Assembly (NCBI GenBank): GCA_950295325.1
Contig: OX485807.1
Coordinates: forward strand, 9,823,001 to 9,887,000
Direction: 5' to 3'
From: Polytrichum commune
Taxonomy: Eukaryota > Streptophyta > Polytrichopsida > Polytrichales > Polytrichaceae
Length of the DNA: 64,000 nt
Every line of letters starts with the position of its first letter. The stretch's first letter is position 1. Below, piece by piece: positions 46,389 through 58,841 of the stretch. A program made the translations under genes and the position numbers. Below the pieces are notes generated by a model. It did not search any database. It was not told the DNA's origin and worked only from the letters and a program-made list of their open reading frames with translations.

Positions 46389-48554
46389 TCTTACTACCCA
46401 TAACTCCCGAATTCCATGGAGATTAATGTTGATGGTACAAGGTACCACCCCGTCCGTTCTTGAGCACATGCGCCATCCTCCACTATCAATAACTATTTGG
46501 TAGTAGATTAAAAAGTTCTGAGCAGCTAGTGACACTTGAAATTTACAACCCTATATTTCCACATAGAATATTTAACATAAACTTTTAGTGTTTCCCATGC
46601 TATACTACCATACATGCTTGCCCGAGAGGGATAAAACGTGTTTGAATTCTGCATTTACTTGACGTTAAGTCATATGGAGTCGACAATTGATAGGCAATGC
46701 ATTATGGCGATCAATTGGGAAGACCCTAAGTTCTAATAATTGCCAACAGACAATGATTGATTCATTTCAATAAGATGTCATCTTATTTAACTCGTGTGTG
46801 TCCTTTTTTGTTCATTGAATTGACTTTGCTGTAAAATTCTATGCTGTTATTTTTTTTTGAACATGAAAGTATAGCTAACTTCGCTGCACTTGTTCTCAGT
46901 GAAAAGAAACAAAAATGAAAATATGAGATTCCTCCACAGTAGATATTGATCTAGAATTATTGTGACTGTGAAAACTTGCAGTCGACATACTTATACTTTG
47001 GAGAGAATCTCATGTGATTCATGGAGAGGATGATATTTGCCTGAAACGGGATGCAGTATTTCTCACCTGAATTGCGATAAAGTTTCTATGCACAAATAAG
47101 GAGACTATGAGAGGATCTCAGTTCTAGAAATCAACATGCTAAAATTCTCATTATGTATCATGAAATCTGAGTTGTATAACTTTGAAATGCCTTCTGGGGC
47201 ATCGAGGTTCAAGTCTTACTTGATGAGGTCTTAGGCTTGCATAAATTAAATATATTAGCTTAATTTATGCCCCTGGGGGTGCCTAAAATAGGCATTTCCA
47301 AGAAATGATTGGAAAGTGCTTGGAATTGGACAACTAGAGTGTGTTTCATATGACGTTGTGTGTGGCATGTTTTATTGTGTTAATAATGAGAATGCTCTCA
47401 TCAACGAAGACGATTGTCAGGAGCGTGAATTATGCGTTGAACTGTGCAAACTCGTCGTTGAGACACATCCTGGACGTTTTTGAAAAAAAAATCTTAATTT
47501 ATGCACACCACTCTAATTATTTTATGCATTTTATGTGTCTATTTATAGAACGACTACTTTAATGAGGCATGGCCTACGGTAATAGATGATTGTTCTCGAC
47601 CAAATTACTGTTGAGTTTCCAGGGCTTGCTCCAATTGGGTGGTGGATGGAGGCCAAGTCGCATAGTATTGACATCGGATTTCAAGTACCTTACCTTATTT
47701 ATTGATAGGAATCAGACCTTGACAAGTAAAATGCGCAACATACATACCAAGCTTGCCTTGTTCGCCGGGTGTCAGTTAAGTAGAATATGACATAATTTGC
47801 TGCTGCACTACTAATTAACCACAACAATGTAGCCTATCGAGGCAGGTAATGGAATCATAATCATCCGTGATTAAGTTAAGTATTTAAACGGAATCAATGA
47901 TGGCTAACACTATTAAACTTACATTATCAATGATTGAGAATAATAAGAGAAGCGGTTTCTTGCATCCATACTTAAGTTACTTGGAGTTGGGCTACCTGAC
48001 AAATTTCGATGATCATTGAGCGCCTGCCCGACCGACCCACAAGCCGCCACATCCCGCAACTAGGAATTTGTTTTGTTTCGAGATCATCCGAAGCTAATTT
48101 TCTGACGATTTGAACGACTTTGACTCCACATAAGCGATGTCGTAATATATACCAACTTGAAAATGGATGCAAGCTTCACACGGATGCATTAGAATAACAT
48201 CAGAGCCACTACAAATCTGTGGCCTTCATCGTTGACTGAAACTAATATTAGGTTATTTGGAATTCTTCAACTCAACACTTTGGTTTTTTGTTGTCACGCT
48301 TTCCTTGAACCTCGTTTCTTTGAAACCTTCTCCTTACCTACTCCTCCTTGGTGGGCCATGTCCTCCCTCACCTCAAACGCGTGCAACTCCACACCTCAAA
48401 GGGCACAAGAGCCACTCCAAATTCCTTAGGAAGTCATTGGTGATGAGAGACGTCCAAATTGAATTTGTAGCCGTTATGGGTTGACTGAAGTGAGAAGAGA
48501 ATTCGACTTTGGTATTCACCCAACATTTATTATTATTATTATTATGTTTTTTTT
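46389..48554. other. intergenic DNA, no gene seen
   Basis: A small inverted repeat GCATAAATTAA/TTAATTTATGC lies at 47239-47270, and an ATT microsatellite near 48529-48546. Open frames such as 47341-47562 have no recognised domain. Confidence 0.45.
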
Positions 48555-48566
48555 GGGGGGGGGGGG
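48555..48566 (+). repeat. T-run followed by G12 homopolymer
   Basis: (ATT)n, then T8, then G12. No C-run partner nearby. Confidence 0.9.
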
Positions 48567-48969
48567 ATTTTGCAACATAATATTACTAAGCAACTAGATG
48601 ATGGTTTCTTTCTTAAGAGACAAGTTGCAATTGGAAAATCCTAATAAATTACAGATGCTTGTCGAAAACTCTCCAATACAGAGCTTAAGTTTTCCCTATG
48701 AATGAGGGATCTGGAATTAAAGGAGTGTTATGCTTTCCCGAAACCTGGTCCCACGGAACGCGACCAAGGAGCCGAGAAATGTTATGAATTGTTGTTCCAA
48801 TCTCCACGAGGTTCATTACTTGAAGCCTTCTAGACTACAACAACAAAGTAGATGAGCTTATGATGGTTGCTCCAACATTTCAACATATATGGGGATCTTA
48901 GAGCAAAGTCAAAGTTACATGGGATCTTGTTAAACTCGAATGCGGAATGTAGGTAAGTGTCGAGGGTAC

Positions 48970-49320
48970 ACCTTTTGACCCCAAGATAAATATCTTTTGA
49001 ATTCTTAAAGACTCACTTGTACATATCATTGAATCTCCCTTTTTAGTCAAAGAGAATGAAAATGCACATATGCATTAGAAAACTCTTAAGATTGATGTTT
49101 GAATAAGGCATGTCCACCTTACTAAGTCCATTGAGCTATATGCAGATCTCAAACTCGTGAAGCTAACCAACACTATAAGGAAAAGGAAGGGGGGGATGAC
49201 ATTGTCATCTAACCTCCCTTTTCATCACCTTTCAGTGCAAAAGCTTGCTTGCAACAAGTTGTGGGCTACAAGCATATCACATCTTATTATTGCTAGTAAG
49301 GATACTTGTCACAACGTACG
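48970..49320 (+). repeat. segmental repeat, copy 1
   Basis: AAGATAAATATCTTTTGAATTC with TTACTTGTA-like words, and farther right GCAACAAGTTGTGGGCTACAAG, recur in the same order at 49365-49940. This is a loose duplication of about 400-600 bp with a family insertion in the second copy. Confidence 0.5.
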
Positions 49321-49364
49321 TGGACACAACCATCTCCTAATTTAGCATTGACCTGACAACTTCT

Positions 49365-49940
49365 GGAACCAAGATGAATATCTTTTGAATTCTTGAAATG
49401 TTACTTGTAGAATTCCTCAAACTATTTTCATCGAAAAAATTACATGTCACAGTTGAATATATACAGTGATACGTACAATTAAGTTGCCTTTGCAAATAGA
49501 TTTCCTCTTTACCCATGCACATGAACTTGGGTCAAAACCACATTATTATAATAAGTTCTTTTAAACATGTGTTTTTTTATGGTACCCGTTCTTGAAACCA
49601 CACCTAACCACATCTCTCTCTCTCTATAAGTCTCCGATTAATCAAATTAGACACATATCAATCTACACATAATTGGATTGAGATGCTAATGTTTCCAAGC
49701 CCAGTAGGTTACACATGTTGACGTCTTTCAGTTTTTCTGTATTAATTTGAGGAATATTTTATAAATTCCTCCAAGATGATCAGTTATTTTCCTGAAGTCT
49801 TCAACTTGATCCGGTTATTTCTCAAACTCAACTGGTTCATCTGTAATTAGCAGTCACTTCTCCTCGATTATTGATCAACTTGCAGCAAGTTGTGGGTTAC
49901 AAGAAGTTGTTGTTGTTGAGGAGGATGCTTGTCATGGCCG
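49365..49940 (+). repeat. segmental repeat, copy 2, containing an 'ACCGGTT' repeat
   Basis: Starts with AAGATGAATATCTTTTGAATTC and ends with GCAGCAAGTTGTGGGTTACAAG. A CT microsatellite (TCTCTCTCTCTC) sits near 49613. Confidence 0.5.
49680..49870 (+). repeat. dispersed 'ACCGGTT' repeat, plus copy 3
   Basis: AGGTTACACATGTTGACGTCT, CAGTTTTTCTGTATTAATTTG, GAAGTCTTCAACTTGATCC, AACTGGTTCATCTGTAATTAG in the family order. Confidence 0.65.
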
Positions 49941-50056
49941 TACGTTTCTAGTATGTAGAAACTCCCTCACCGCCCATAGCCGCCTCTCAAAGTGGGACCA
50001 CAAATAAGTTAGTCAAGTCTTGCTCATTGCTTGCACATGATGTTGCCACACACAAC

Positions 50057-51080
50057 TTGAGCTAAACCTCAAGCTTGTAAGTTTGGTGGGCCAAGCTCAA
50101 AGAATTCGAGCGTTTACGTGTGCGGAAAAGACGGTGGAGCTTTCTCTCAAGGTGGGTTCTTGTTTTTTTTTACTATATTGATTTGAGAGTTCAAGCCCAA
50201 TCTGGGTGCATATTTTATTTTATTTGAGTTTTAGAAAAAGTTCAAGCTCAAACTAGAACTAGTCGATTTTTTTTATTATGAAAATGACAAGTCCCACTTT
50301 TTTGGCTTAATCTTGAAAATCAATCTCTAAAAGGAAACCCCATAGTTCCACAATTTTGGGCACATGTAAGGGAGGGTTCTAATTCTTTGACCTTGTGGCC
50401 TACCAAACTTGCAACCTTGGGCTTTAGCTCATGAGGTTGTTGAGCTGGAGCTCAAGCTTTCAAGTATGGTGGGCCAAGGTCAAAGGCTTCGAGCACCTAC
50501 ATATGCTTAAAAGATGGGGGATCTTTGTGTCAAAGGTCGGTCCTTGCTTTTTCCTAGATCGATATGCAACTATAGATCTCACGCTTGAATTTGTGAACAC
50601 ATTCCAATTTGACAACGGAATTGTCACGTTTAATTTATTTTATTGGGGCTTGAGCTTGAAAATAAACTAAACGAAGCATGACCCTATGGACACTAATCTA
50701 CGGGCATGATTCTTTTACCTTGGCCCACCAGACTCACAAGCTTGAGCTTGAGCTTGAGCTCATGAGACTATCACAGACAACTTACTTGAATGTGATAACC
50801 TCATGCTGTGTGTGATAGACAAGGGCAAAGAAGTCGAGCACTTACATACGCATCAAACGATGGAGCTTTATCTCAAGGTTGCTGCACACTTTCCAGCTTG
50901 AAATTCTAATATGATGTCATACCACTACAAGCTCAAGTTCGACTTTTTCTAGGCTTCAACCTTGAGAATAAAACCCACAAAAAGAAGCACCATAGCTCCA
51001 CCATTTTAGGCACTTGTAAGGAAGTGCCCGAATACTTTCCACCTTGGCCCCACCCACAAACTTTCCAAGCTCGAGCAGCA
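50057..51080. mobile_element. cluster of three foldback modules (family G)
   Basis: Three consecutive units of about 340 bp (about 50057-50420, 50422-50760, 50770-51080). Each opens with an arm like AGTTTGGTGGGCCAAG, AAAG and TCGAGC, then TGGAGCTTTNTCTCAAGG. Each closes with its inverse: AACCTTGAGAATAAAACCC-like, CACCATAGCTCCACC, TTTTAGGCACTTGTAAGG and CACCTTGGCCCACC. Poly(T)/AT tracts fill the centres. The 79-codon frame at 50431 is part of an arm. Confidence 0.7.
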
Positions 51081-51254
51081 GCTGAAGCTACGTCCGTGTC
51101 ATGAGCCTCCTAAGTTCCTGGTTCGACTCCTGGTCGAGCTGGAGGATGAAATCGGAACCGTTTTCAAGCTGGCCTACGTCACGGTCAACGGCGAGTCTTC
51201 TCCTTCGTCACGAGTCATCAGCTCAAAGTGAAGTGAACATGTGAAACAAGAATC

Positions 51255-51256
<2 letters not shown>
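51081..51256 (+). mobile_element. possible SINE-like sequence with box B, ending in (CTT)n
   Basis: A perfect box B, GGTTCGACTCC, lies at about 51120-51130, with tRNA-like flanks: AGCTCGA upstream can pair with TCGAGCT downstream. The sequence runs into a (CTT)13 tract. No target duplication was found and box A is unclear, so this may be a decayed tRNA-derived element or coincidence. Confidence 0.35.
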
Positions 51257-51285
<29 letters not shown>

Positions 51286-51295
51286 CTTCTTCTTC
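51257..51295 (+). repeat. (CTT)13 microsatellite
   Basis: An uninterrupted CTT run of about 39 bp. Confidence 0.95.
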
Positions 51296-51699
51296 TGTGA
51301 TGCAAAACATGCATCACAACTCCCACCAGTCACATGTGCTTGTGATTTCCTACTACTACACGCCCCCCCTGCACCAAATTAAGCCGCATTCCCACATCCA
51401 TGCAAGTGAATATGATTTGTCACAGGTGCAACAGGAACCCATCTTGATGCATGCTCACGCTAACTGCCACTTGTGGGAATTGTGGGCACGTGTACCATTA
51501 CTAGCGAGAAGAAAACATGGCTTGGTTCCAGACAACATGCTTATGAAATCTGTGGGGTCTGGATTGAGTCATCGATTTAACAAAGCACGATGTCTTCTAC
51601 GAATACGTCTATTTAACAAGTGGGGGTGGCTGTGCGTGAATTGAGTTCCCGTCCGAAGAAACGTAGGGTTCACAACATTTCTTGATGGACTTCACTTCT
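51296..51699. other. intergenic DNA, no gene seen
   Basis: A 115-codon plus-strand frame (51297-51644) shows no domain. Confidence 0.4.
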
Positions 51700-51945
51700 G
51701 GACTCGAGATTGGATCTAAGATCGAACGTTGGTTTTTCTCGTATGAGGGGAAGATGATGCTTTCTTGAGTTGGGACCAACGAGATTCGACAAGAAAATAG
51801 CATCATGTTTTGGTACTTTGGACTCGGACGTTGGTGTGAGAACTCCTTGGGTCCAAACTTTTGTTTACTGGGCGATAATAAGATCGCCTGATTTTTGGAG
51901 TTTATTTGGATGGGATGGGATGCTAATGTAGACCCACCATGTATG
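51700..51945 (+). repeat. dispersed repeat (family F), copy 2
   Basis: Aligns with 45900-46115 as described there. It underlies the 193-codon minus-strand open frame at 51609-52190, which is the main reason for rejecting that frame as a gene. Confidence 0.6.
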
Positions 51946-52363
51946 GAATTGTGCAACTGGAGGGAGCGAAATGTAATGACAGTGTGAAACCACCACGTAG
52001 TTGCAACTTCCAATCGACGCCTAACTAGGGTGCAGAGTGGGAAGTATGACTTTGAATCAATGAAGAATAAAAGGAAGCCGCCATGCGCAATGTGTGCTTG
52101 GGTCCCACATTTGTCTACAATCGTATGACCGGTAGGGACAAAGGTGCATAAAAAAGCATGGAATCGCACAACCCTCATAACGTGGCACAACTAAAGAAAC
52201 AACGGGATATAACCACCCAACAAGCTGTTTTTTGGTCTCCCATCCATTCCACACCTACTCAACAACAACAATCGCATCTCACAAACTAGGCGTGGCGTCC
52301 CAGTCCTGAAGGTTGTGGACAACATACCAAGCCTTCAAGTATGCTATTAGGGTATGTGGTCAG
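51946..52363. other. intergenic DNA, no gene seen
   Basis: Nothing recognised beyond the end of the open frame noted for the neighbouring repeat. Confidence 0.4.
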
Positions 52364-52630
52364 GGCTAGACACCACCTCTTTGAGTTTCGCCTCCACCAA
52401 CACTACTGAAGGTGAAAACACAATCAATTATATTATGGTGTGTAGTCTGTTTTGTTTTATTTTTCTAGATGATTTGACCCCGGAATTCATATGAGAGACC
52501 CAAAATTAGTTCAAAGGGACCCACTTGAGATGAATACCCACAAATCTATAGGGGTCACATTTTTAATTGGACTTCTTTTACCTTTGGTTTGTAGTGGTGG
52601 GGGCCAACTCAAAGAGGTGGGTGCCTAGCC
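52364..52630. mobile_element. family E MITE with 36-bp terminal inverted repeats
   Basis: Left GGCTAGACACCACCTCTTTG then AGTTTCGCCTCCACCA. Right, read inward, GGCTAGGCACCCACCTCTTTG then AGTTGGCCCCCACCA. 267 bp, non-coding. I could not fix a target duplication. Partial relatives at 37400 and 39100. Confidence 0.75.
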
Positions 52631-54397
52631 TTGGCCTAGGGTTTGTGGCTCTACTGTGCCCTACGAACCCTAATCCAACCCCACATACACTTCTAATTGT
52701 TGGACCGAATTAGGGATTGTCTCATCATGTTAGTAGATATGAGTTGCACAAATCATCATTTCAAAAACATTCCAAAGTTATAGGAGGTCAAAAATTTTCT
52801 TTTTCTTTTTCTAAAATGATTGTATAATTCCTCCCAATCTCTTCAATAATGAATTTAGCATACATATTCTGAGCACATAGTCCAATCTCATCACAACATG
52901 TGCATCTTTATTGTCCTTTTGTAAATATAAGACTTGCCACAAACCACTCAAATATAGGAATATGATTAAAAAGAATAACCTCATAAGTTCACAAACCTTA
53001 AAAGCAATGAAATAAATGTGTCACAAAAACTCTTGCAACATTTCCAAAAAAAGAAAAGTGATTCACAACATAACAATACAAAAAATAGGTCACAATATAC
53101 TTCTTTTTTAAAATTTTCAACCCCATTAATGGATGCAAGATGGCCTGACCTAGCATGCTCTGTGTTTTTTATCACTAGTAGGGACATGAAAAAGTTGTAT
53201 GCACCGTTGGGCCAACTAGGCCAATTTTCAAGGATTGATCTCGTTTGGCCATTGAAGCTTTTACACTGCCAATCACAAAATATTACAAGAGAATTATGTA
53301 CTTCCAAATACTTACATGCAAGCTCTTGTATCGACTAGGATATGAAGAAGAACACTACTTCAAGTTTCAGTTTCTCTTCACGTTTTCTGGCCATAGAATC
53401 TGCAATACAACATTTTTTGTGATTAGTTTAGCCATATCTTCACGACAGGTGATCTAAATATATACTGAATGAGATGATGATGATGATGATGATATTGGGA
53501 AGGAATTAAACAATACAGTTTTGAATGGTATTTATAACCTGTCTCAAGCATACATCGTATATAAGTATGATACATTTGAATTAGGGTTTGGGCTTGTAAG
53601 TTAGGGTTTGTTTCACAAACCAATAATCATTATTTCCATGATGATTTGTAGATCGTCAAATTGGGGGTCTTGATTAATGAGGGCTGTACAAATGACCAGA
53701 ATTGGGTACGTGACATGAAGTTGATGAGCTTGTGAAGGACTTCAATCATGGAAGTGGTCGGATGTGGCTTCCTGAGAGATCTTTGTGTTTATGGCTAGTG
53801 CAACTACATATGAATGTCCTCTTAGTGTGAGAGTGCTAGAAGATGATTGTGATCTTCAAATTACTAAAACGAGTCGCATCATCCAATGTCATTTTAACCA
53901 AGTGGAACATGGACCATTCGTCCTAATATATGGCTAATGTACCAACCACATCTTGGTTAGGATGTCCTTTGGCACACACCAATTTCTCATAAGCAAAGTG
54001 CATGTTGTTTTGAAATCAATCACATATTTCAAAATGTGGAGCACTCTTAGATTTAGTGTGTGGGGCCCACCTCAATGGAAATAAAGGGTGTAGGTAATTA
54101 GTGTTTACAACATGGTATTTACCTCTCTAATATGACCCAACCAAAAGGTATGTAAATCCCAAAGCATTACGGTGCAGCACAATCATACGTATGTAGATTC
54201 AAAATTTGTGACCATGGTACATGGTGTTGGTTTTGATTATGCCAATTGTAATGGTGTCTATCCAATGGACAAAGATCGTTGATTACTACCGATCCTTGAA
54301 GAGTGTGGTTACTCTACTTCAAGTGCATGCTCGTGTCTTTATGTATGCAACCTTTGCACTAGAGCTCGAGTTTAGAGCTCAACACTAGAAGAAAACC
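52631..54397. other. intergenic DNA, no gene seen
   Basis: The 106- and 108-codon frames on opposite strands at 52981-53338 shadow each other and carry no domain. A GATGATGATG tract lies near 53472. Confidence 0.45.
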
Positions 54398-54574
54398 TGT
54401 CCATTACAACTATCCTTTGCAATTGATGGCAAAAAACTGAATAAGGAAATCATTTTGGTTGTCAACCGGAGGATTTTTGGGCCTTTCCATTGTCCAAAAT
54501 CCGCAAGCAAAACCTCTGGTTGACAACCAAAATGATTTATTTGTGCAGTTTTTTGCCATCATTTACAATGGACA
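54398..54574. mobile_element. 177-bp foldback, long-hairpin element
   Basis: The ends TGTCCATTACAA and TTTACAATGGACA are inverted. Inside, ATGGCAAAAAACTG, AAATCATTTTGGTTGTCAACC and GGAGG mirror CCTCTGGTTGACAACC, AAAATGATTT and CAGTTTTTTGCCAT over roughly 70 bp per arm, with a loop of about 30 bp. As RNA from either strand it would fold into a long near-perfect hairpin. A MITE is the simplest reading. A small-RNA precursor is possible but unproven. Confidence 0.8.
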
Positions 54575-56829
54575 AGTCACAGAGCACGGTTGAAATTGGC
54601 AAGCTTTCTTTCAGTGCAAGTGTGTGTTTTTGGGACTTTAATGATTGATTTTTGACAAGTTTTCATCCGAACCTCAAATCTTTGAGAGCTTGAGCATTAA
54701 GTAGTTTGGAGAAGTAGATCAAAATGGCCATGCTTCAAAACAAGCATTCAAACTCTTAGCATTCCTAAGTGCCCTTCATGAGGTAGCTTCGGATTTTGAC
54801 TAGGAGTTTGCCAACATTTTACTTAGAACTTGTTATGGTCATCCCACATGGGGATCCGTTAGGACATCATCTAAACATCAGAAGCCCGACAAAATAAGTC
54901 AAAGGTCTAAAATTGAAATGTCCAATGTAAAGTGGACTTCAATGAAGAAGCGTGAGTAAGAGGCTCCATAGTCTCCTTGTTTCAAGCTCTTGGTATAAGA
55001 GCTCTTGACTGGAGAGCGAACTATCACATACGAATGTACCTCTCATTCATCCAACATAAAAGCCCTGAATTAGTATGTTGTTCAATAGTATTAGCTAATC
55101 GACACCAGAACAAGCTTCGAAGGACCCAAATCAGTCTAGTCCAAGTCACTTGAGCTGAATCAACCACAAACCTACAGGAGTTTGAGCTTATCTGTTGGAT
55201 AGATGAGAGGTTGTATGTGATAATTCGCTTTCTCCCTCCTCCTGACCTGCCTAAAGGAAAGAGATTCTATAGTAACCATACACCAGCATTTGTAAAGCAA
55301 GTTATGCCCCCAGTATCAAACATTGACAAGTGTAAAATGTAAAATAAAAGTTGGGTTATGTAGTGCACACTCCTATAGCCAAATCATGCATAATAAATGT
55401 TCGAACATGTTCCCCCAATCCCAGGTTGACTTCCTCAATGAGATTTCGTGGGATTTGAAGGTCACCTGCATATGTGATTGGATTTAATCTGCAGGCTGTA
55501 TTATGAATATATGATCGGATGAGGTTGGAAAGCCACCAAGCGAATTGACTGAGTGAGTGTAGTAATCTCTTCAAATTATCCAGTACGATCGACTTAAGAT
55601 TCCAGTCTGGTGTATATGTGGGTGCAGGGTCTAGACTTCATTCATGAGCTTAATTCAAACCTCATGAGCATTTCATTTCGGATTGCAGAATGAGAACAAG
55701 GAAATTTGATACAACTCGAACAACTGCACACATGGCATGTGAACTGTGAGAGTCAATACTTCGTTGGTAAGATGCGTTTTCCACATCACAATTCAAGAGG
55801 TTACAATCAATCACATGACATTTTGCTTTTTGACGAAATGGAAGAGCAAATTGTTGACTCGGACGCAAGGTATTCTGCCTCCCTTCTAGGAAAAAGAAAC
55901 TGGACAATATCGCTGGATTACTCACCACATCCTGTTGAAAGTGTCCACACCTAAACTAAAACAAAATTGGGACTTCGATCCTGTTTGTGATTTGAGCATC
56001 AAGATTTCTCCAAAAGGGTGAATACTTGCCAGTCTTATGAAGTTACAAAACTTGGAGGCGCAATCAAGTCTGTTTGGGTCTACACAAAAGACCACAGCAA
56101 AATCCGAAGTGTTTCACTAAGTGAGATGCTCTCAATATCCAATATTAGAAAGAGCAAGCACTGTGTGCATCTCTCGTGACTACACGTGCAAGCACAACAC
56201 CACAATCCACACACTGAGATTTCTTGAGATTTACAAATCTCTCGGACATTTGTTGGACGAGTCAAATAGTAAAGATACGCCAATTCAGCGTAGGAATGTC
56301 AAAGATTTCCTGAAAAAATGAGTACAAATGACTGTATTAAGGGATGAGATCGTCTAAGATAATATGCCTGGTTGACCAGGTCTTGTATTGAAATCTAACC
56401 AGAGCTAGATCTCAGGTGTCAAGCACTGTACTGTAACATGCCCCAACTCACTTCCATGAAGGGATTGTAGAGTTTCAACCCACGACGTATAATCTTTCTG
56501 CTGGGGCATTTTCAACTGAACTGAACGAATATGATCTAATCGTTCAAAATGGGTGAGAGCAGGAAGTCCGGATCTCGTGATTGAAATCATAACTACAATT
56601 TCAAAAAGTGTGTATAGAGGAGGATACTGATGATATAGCTGATTATAGCTGATATCAAAACTCAAGGTAACAGAAATGAAGCTGATACCCTTTGTATCCT
56701 TAGTATCAGGATAGTTGGGGGTGGAGATTGATTGAACAGGCTCTTCCTGACCCCTTGCCTCCTCAAATCATTTAGAATCACGGGACTAGACTACAGTAGG
56801 AAAGAAACTGGAGGGTTGGATTAACATGG
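54575..56829. other. region downstream of the gene, no second gene seen
   Basis: Includes the 3' flank and probable 3' UTR of the minus-strand gene (56830 downward). Frames at 55662-55954 (both strands) and 56405-56665 (minus) have no recognised domain. I see no clear polyadenylation signal and no splice-joined continuation. Confidence 0.5.
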
Positions 56830-58841
56830 CTACTTGACGGGGGAGCAAATGAGCCCAACCTTAGGCATCAAGTAAACCTGGCTTTTGATGACTCGATCCT
56901 GGACAAGAAATCCGGGTGTCACCATGAAGCCAACTTTAGAAGAGAAAAGAGATGAGTCGAACTGAGAGACTGTCAACACATCCAACGACTCCATAAACTT
57001 GGGATCAAAAGTGGTCGAGGTCTTCACACAGAAGATAGCAGCTGGAGGTTCAAAGGAGAAAGCCAGTTTGTGTGCACGCCACACATGCTTCATTGCCTCC
57101 AGGAAATCCTCAACCAGACTTTGAGGCCATTCGTCCCACCACTGTAATTCATCATGAATTGCTTGGAACTTCCTGTTGCAAAACATATGAAAATTCCTGT
57201 GATATACCTTGCCATCCGGATCGATTGCATCTGTTGGGCTAAGCAGCGCCAGCTTCTGGTACTCATCCCATGCTGACATCCTGATTGACAAGGATGCATT
57301 GGACTTCTCAAGGAGACCATAACTTTCACTTCCAAATTCACCAAGAACAATTCTGTTCACCCAAGCTTCTACCCCATATTTCAAGTGCCACGGTTTAGCG
57401 AAGGACGTATGAGGCATCAATCGGGCAATCAAAGCACCCACCACGTCTTTTGATTTGCCGTCAAAATCATCCATGGAGACTCTCGCCTCTCCATGTTTCA
57501 CCAGTGATGCACAGAAGCTGCGTAAGAACGCTTTTTGGACTTGAACTATTTCTTCAAATAGGGAAGTTGTGGAGTCATTCCAGGCAGTCTTATTGAAGGC
57601 CAAGGAGACTGGATTACTCAAGTCCCTTGGGGGACCCATGCACCCCAGCGTCCTTGATTTAGGGGCAGATTTCGCCCTCCTAGGTGTATTGTCCTTTTCA
57701 CGAGGACCTTTTTTCTCACTCGTGAACTCTGGCACTTTAGAAGGCGCTTTGCGAGGTGTTTGGGCAAAGTCGTCACCACCTTCACACGGTACTGATGGCA
57801 AAGCCAGCTGAGACGGTTGCAGGGTTATTGTCTTGATTTCTTGACACATGGATTGTAGAGCACTGTACATCTGCTTCATCTCTTTCATTTCTTGCTGGTG
57901 TTGTTCACGAAAACTCGACCACTCCTCTTCGAACTTGGGAGAGGGTGATGGTTGTGCAGGCTTGGACCGTCTGCGAATACCGCAAGTGAGCACAGAGAAA
58001 AATAGACAAAAATGGCATACACCTCGATTCGTGCTCAGTAACACAACAATCATCACGACCTGATAACATTCTGTGCTACTTTCAAAATGACTAGGAAAGA
58101 TATCCTCAGCGCGCCCAATGCTCAACATGGAGCACAGCAACTGGCGTTCCATTACTCGGGCTTGTTCACTTTAGAAACAACATCTCCTCGATTCGTAATT
58201 CGTACCTGAAGAAAATACCGGTCACAGATTTCGACAGCTTGCGATTGAGGGCTCCGGGAGCAGAGGAAGGCGTCTTGCTGCCAGACGGTTTGCAAGCGTC
58301 TGGAGTGGAGGATGGGGACAAATCAATTCCCAACCCAATCCCATTCCACGATTTACATCCGCAGCCAACCTCAGATACTTGGGGCACATGTTGGCCTCTA
58401 CCTGCAAGAAAATGGGCAAAATAATGAGTTGTGGCAATGTGCTCGAACGCAACAAAATTTCTGTTGAAATTCCCTTGGTGGACAATGACTAAACAGATGA
58501 TATTGGCAACAAGATTGAATTTCTTCAAGAATGATATGTTCACGGACAATAAACTTACCTCCAAGAATTGAAGGGTCCAGAGTATTTCTTCTTGCTCTGT
58601 TCGTGGACTTGGACCGTCCTGTAGGAGGGACCCTGTGACGGTCTCCATTGGGGGTCCCCAACCTCTTTGTGAAAGGATCCTCAAACTTATCTACAGAAAT
58701 CCGCCCTCCATTGCGACCCTGCTCCTCCGGGGTCTTCGACTTTTTCACCGCCGCACTTTTGCTCCCTCCCTGCTGACTCTCCCGCATGGCTGTAAAACCG
58801 GAGATACAGCCGGGATTGATAAATCTGCTCAAGGACGACAT
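56830..58841 (-). CDS. GIL1/IRKI-like (DUF641 family) protein, three coding exons
   Basis: Coding exons on the minus strand are 58841-58559, 58401-58206 and 57970-56830, giving 539 residues. Introns start GTAAGT and GTACGA, end TTGCAG and TTCGCAG, and both join in phase. The ATG at 58841 is preceded by an in-frame TAA 15 bases upstream. Residues 1-160 are low-complexity, Ser/Lys/Pro-rich. About 173-208 form a charged amphipathic helix, probably coiled coil. About 230-270 are a basic linker. About 290-539 match the C-terminal domain of plant GIL1 (GRAVITROPIC IN THE LIGHT 1) and IRKI (IRK-interacting) proteins: FEEIVQVQKAF, FCNRKF near 428, MKHVWRAHKLAFSF, FMESL, and VGFMVTPGF (506-514) followed by VIKSQVYLMP. 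Relatives act in light/phytochrome control of gravitropism and bind a receptor kinase. This copy's role is inferred only. The N-terminal half looks divergent. Confidence 0.82.
57971..58205 (-). other. intron 2 of the GIL1/IRKI-like gene
   Basis: 235 bp. Donor CAG|GTACGA at 58206/58205, acceptor TTCGCAG| at 57971. It splits an Arg codon (AG|A), restoring TGIFF-R-RSKPAQ. An unspliced frame runs through part of it, giving a false start upstream of exon 3. Confidence 0.8.
58402..58558 (-). other. intron 1 of the GIL1/IRKI-like gene
   Basis: 157 bp. Strong donor GAG|GTAAGT and a pyrimidine-rich acceptor TTTTCTTGCAG. It splits a Gly codon (G|GT), giving PSILG-G-RGQHV. Phase agrees with the exon 2 frame that leads into intron 2. 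Confidence 0.8.

Noticed and set aside
51609-52190. 193-codon minus-strand open frame, the longest unassigned one
   Set aside because: No recognisable domain; part of it (51700-51945) is a dispersed repeat also present at 45900-46115, where the frame is not open.
56830-58152. Single 440-codon open frame as the gene, starting at 58152
   Set aside because: The first ~60 residues are intron translation. Consensus splice sites with matching phases join exon 3 to two upstream exons and an ATG preceded by an in-frame stop.
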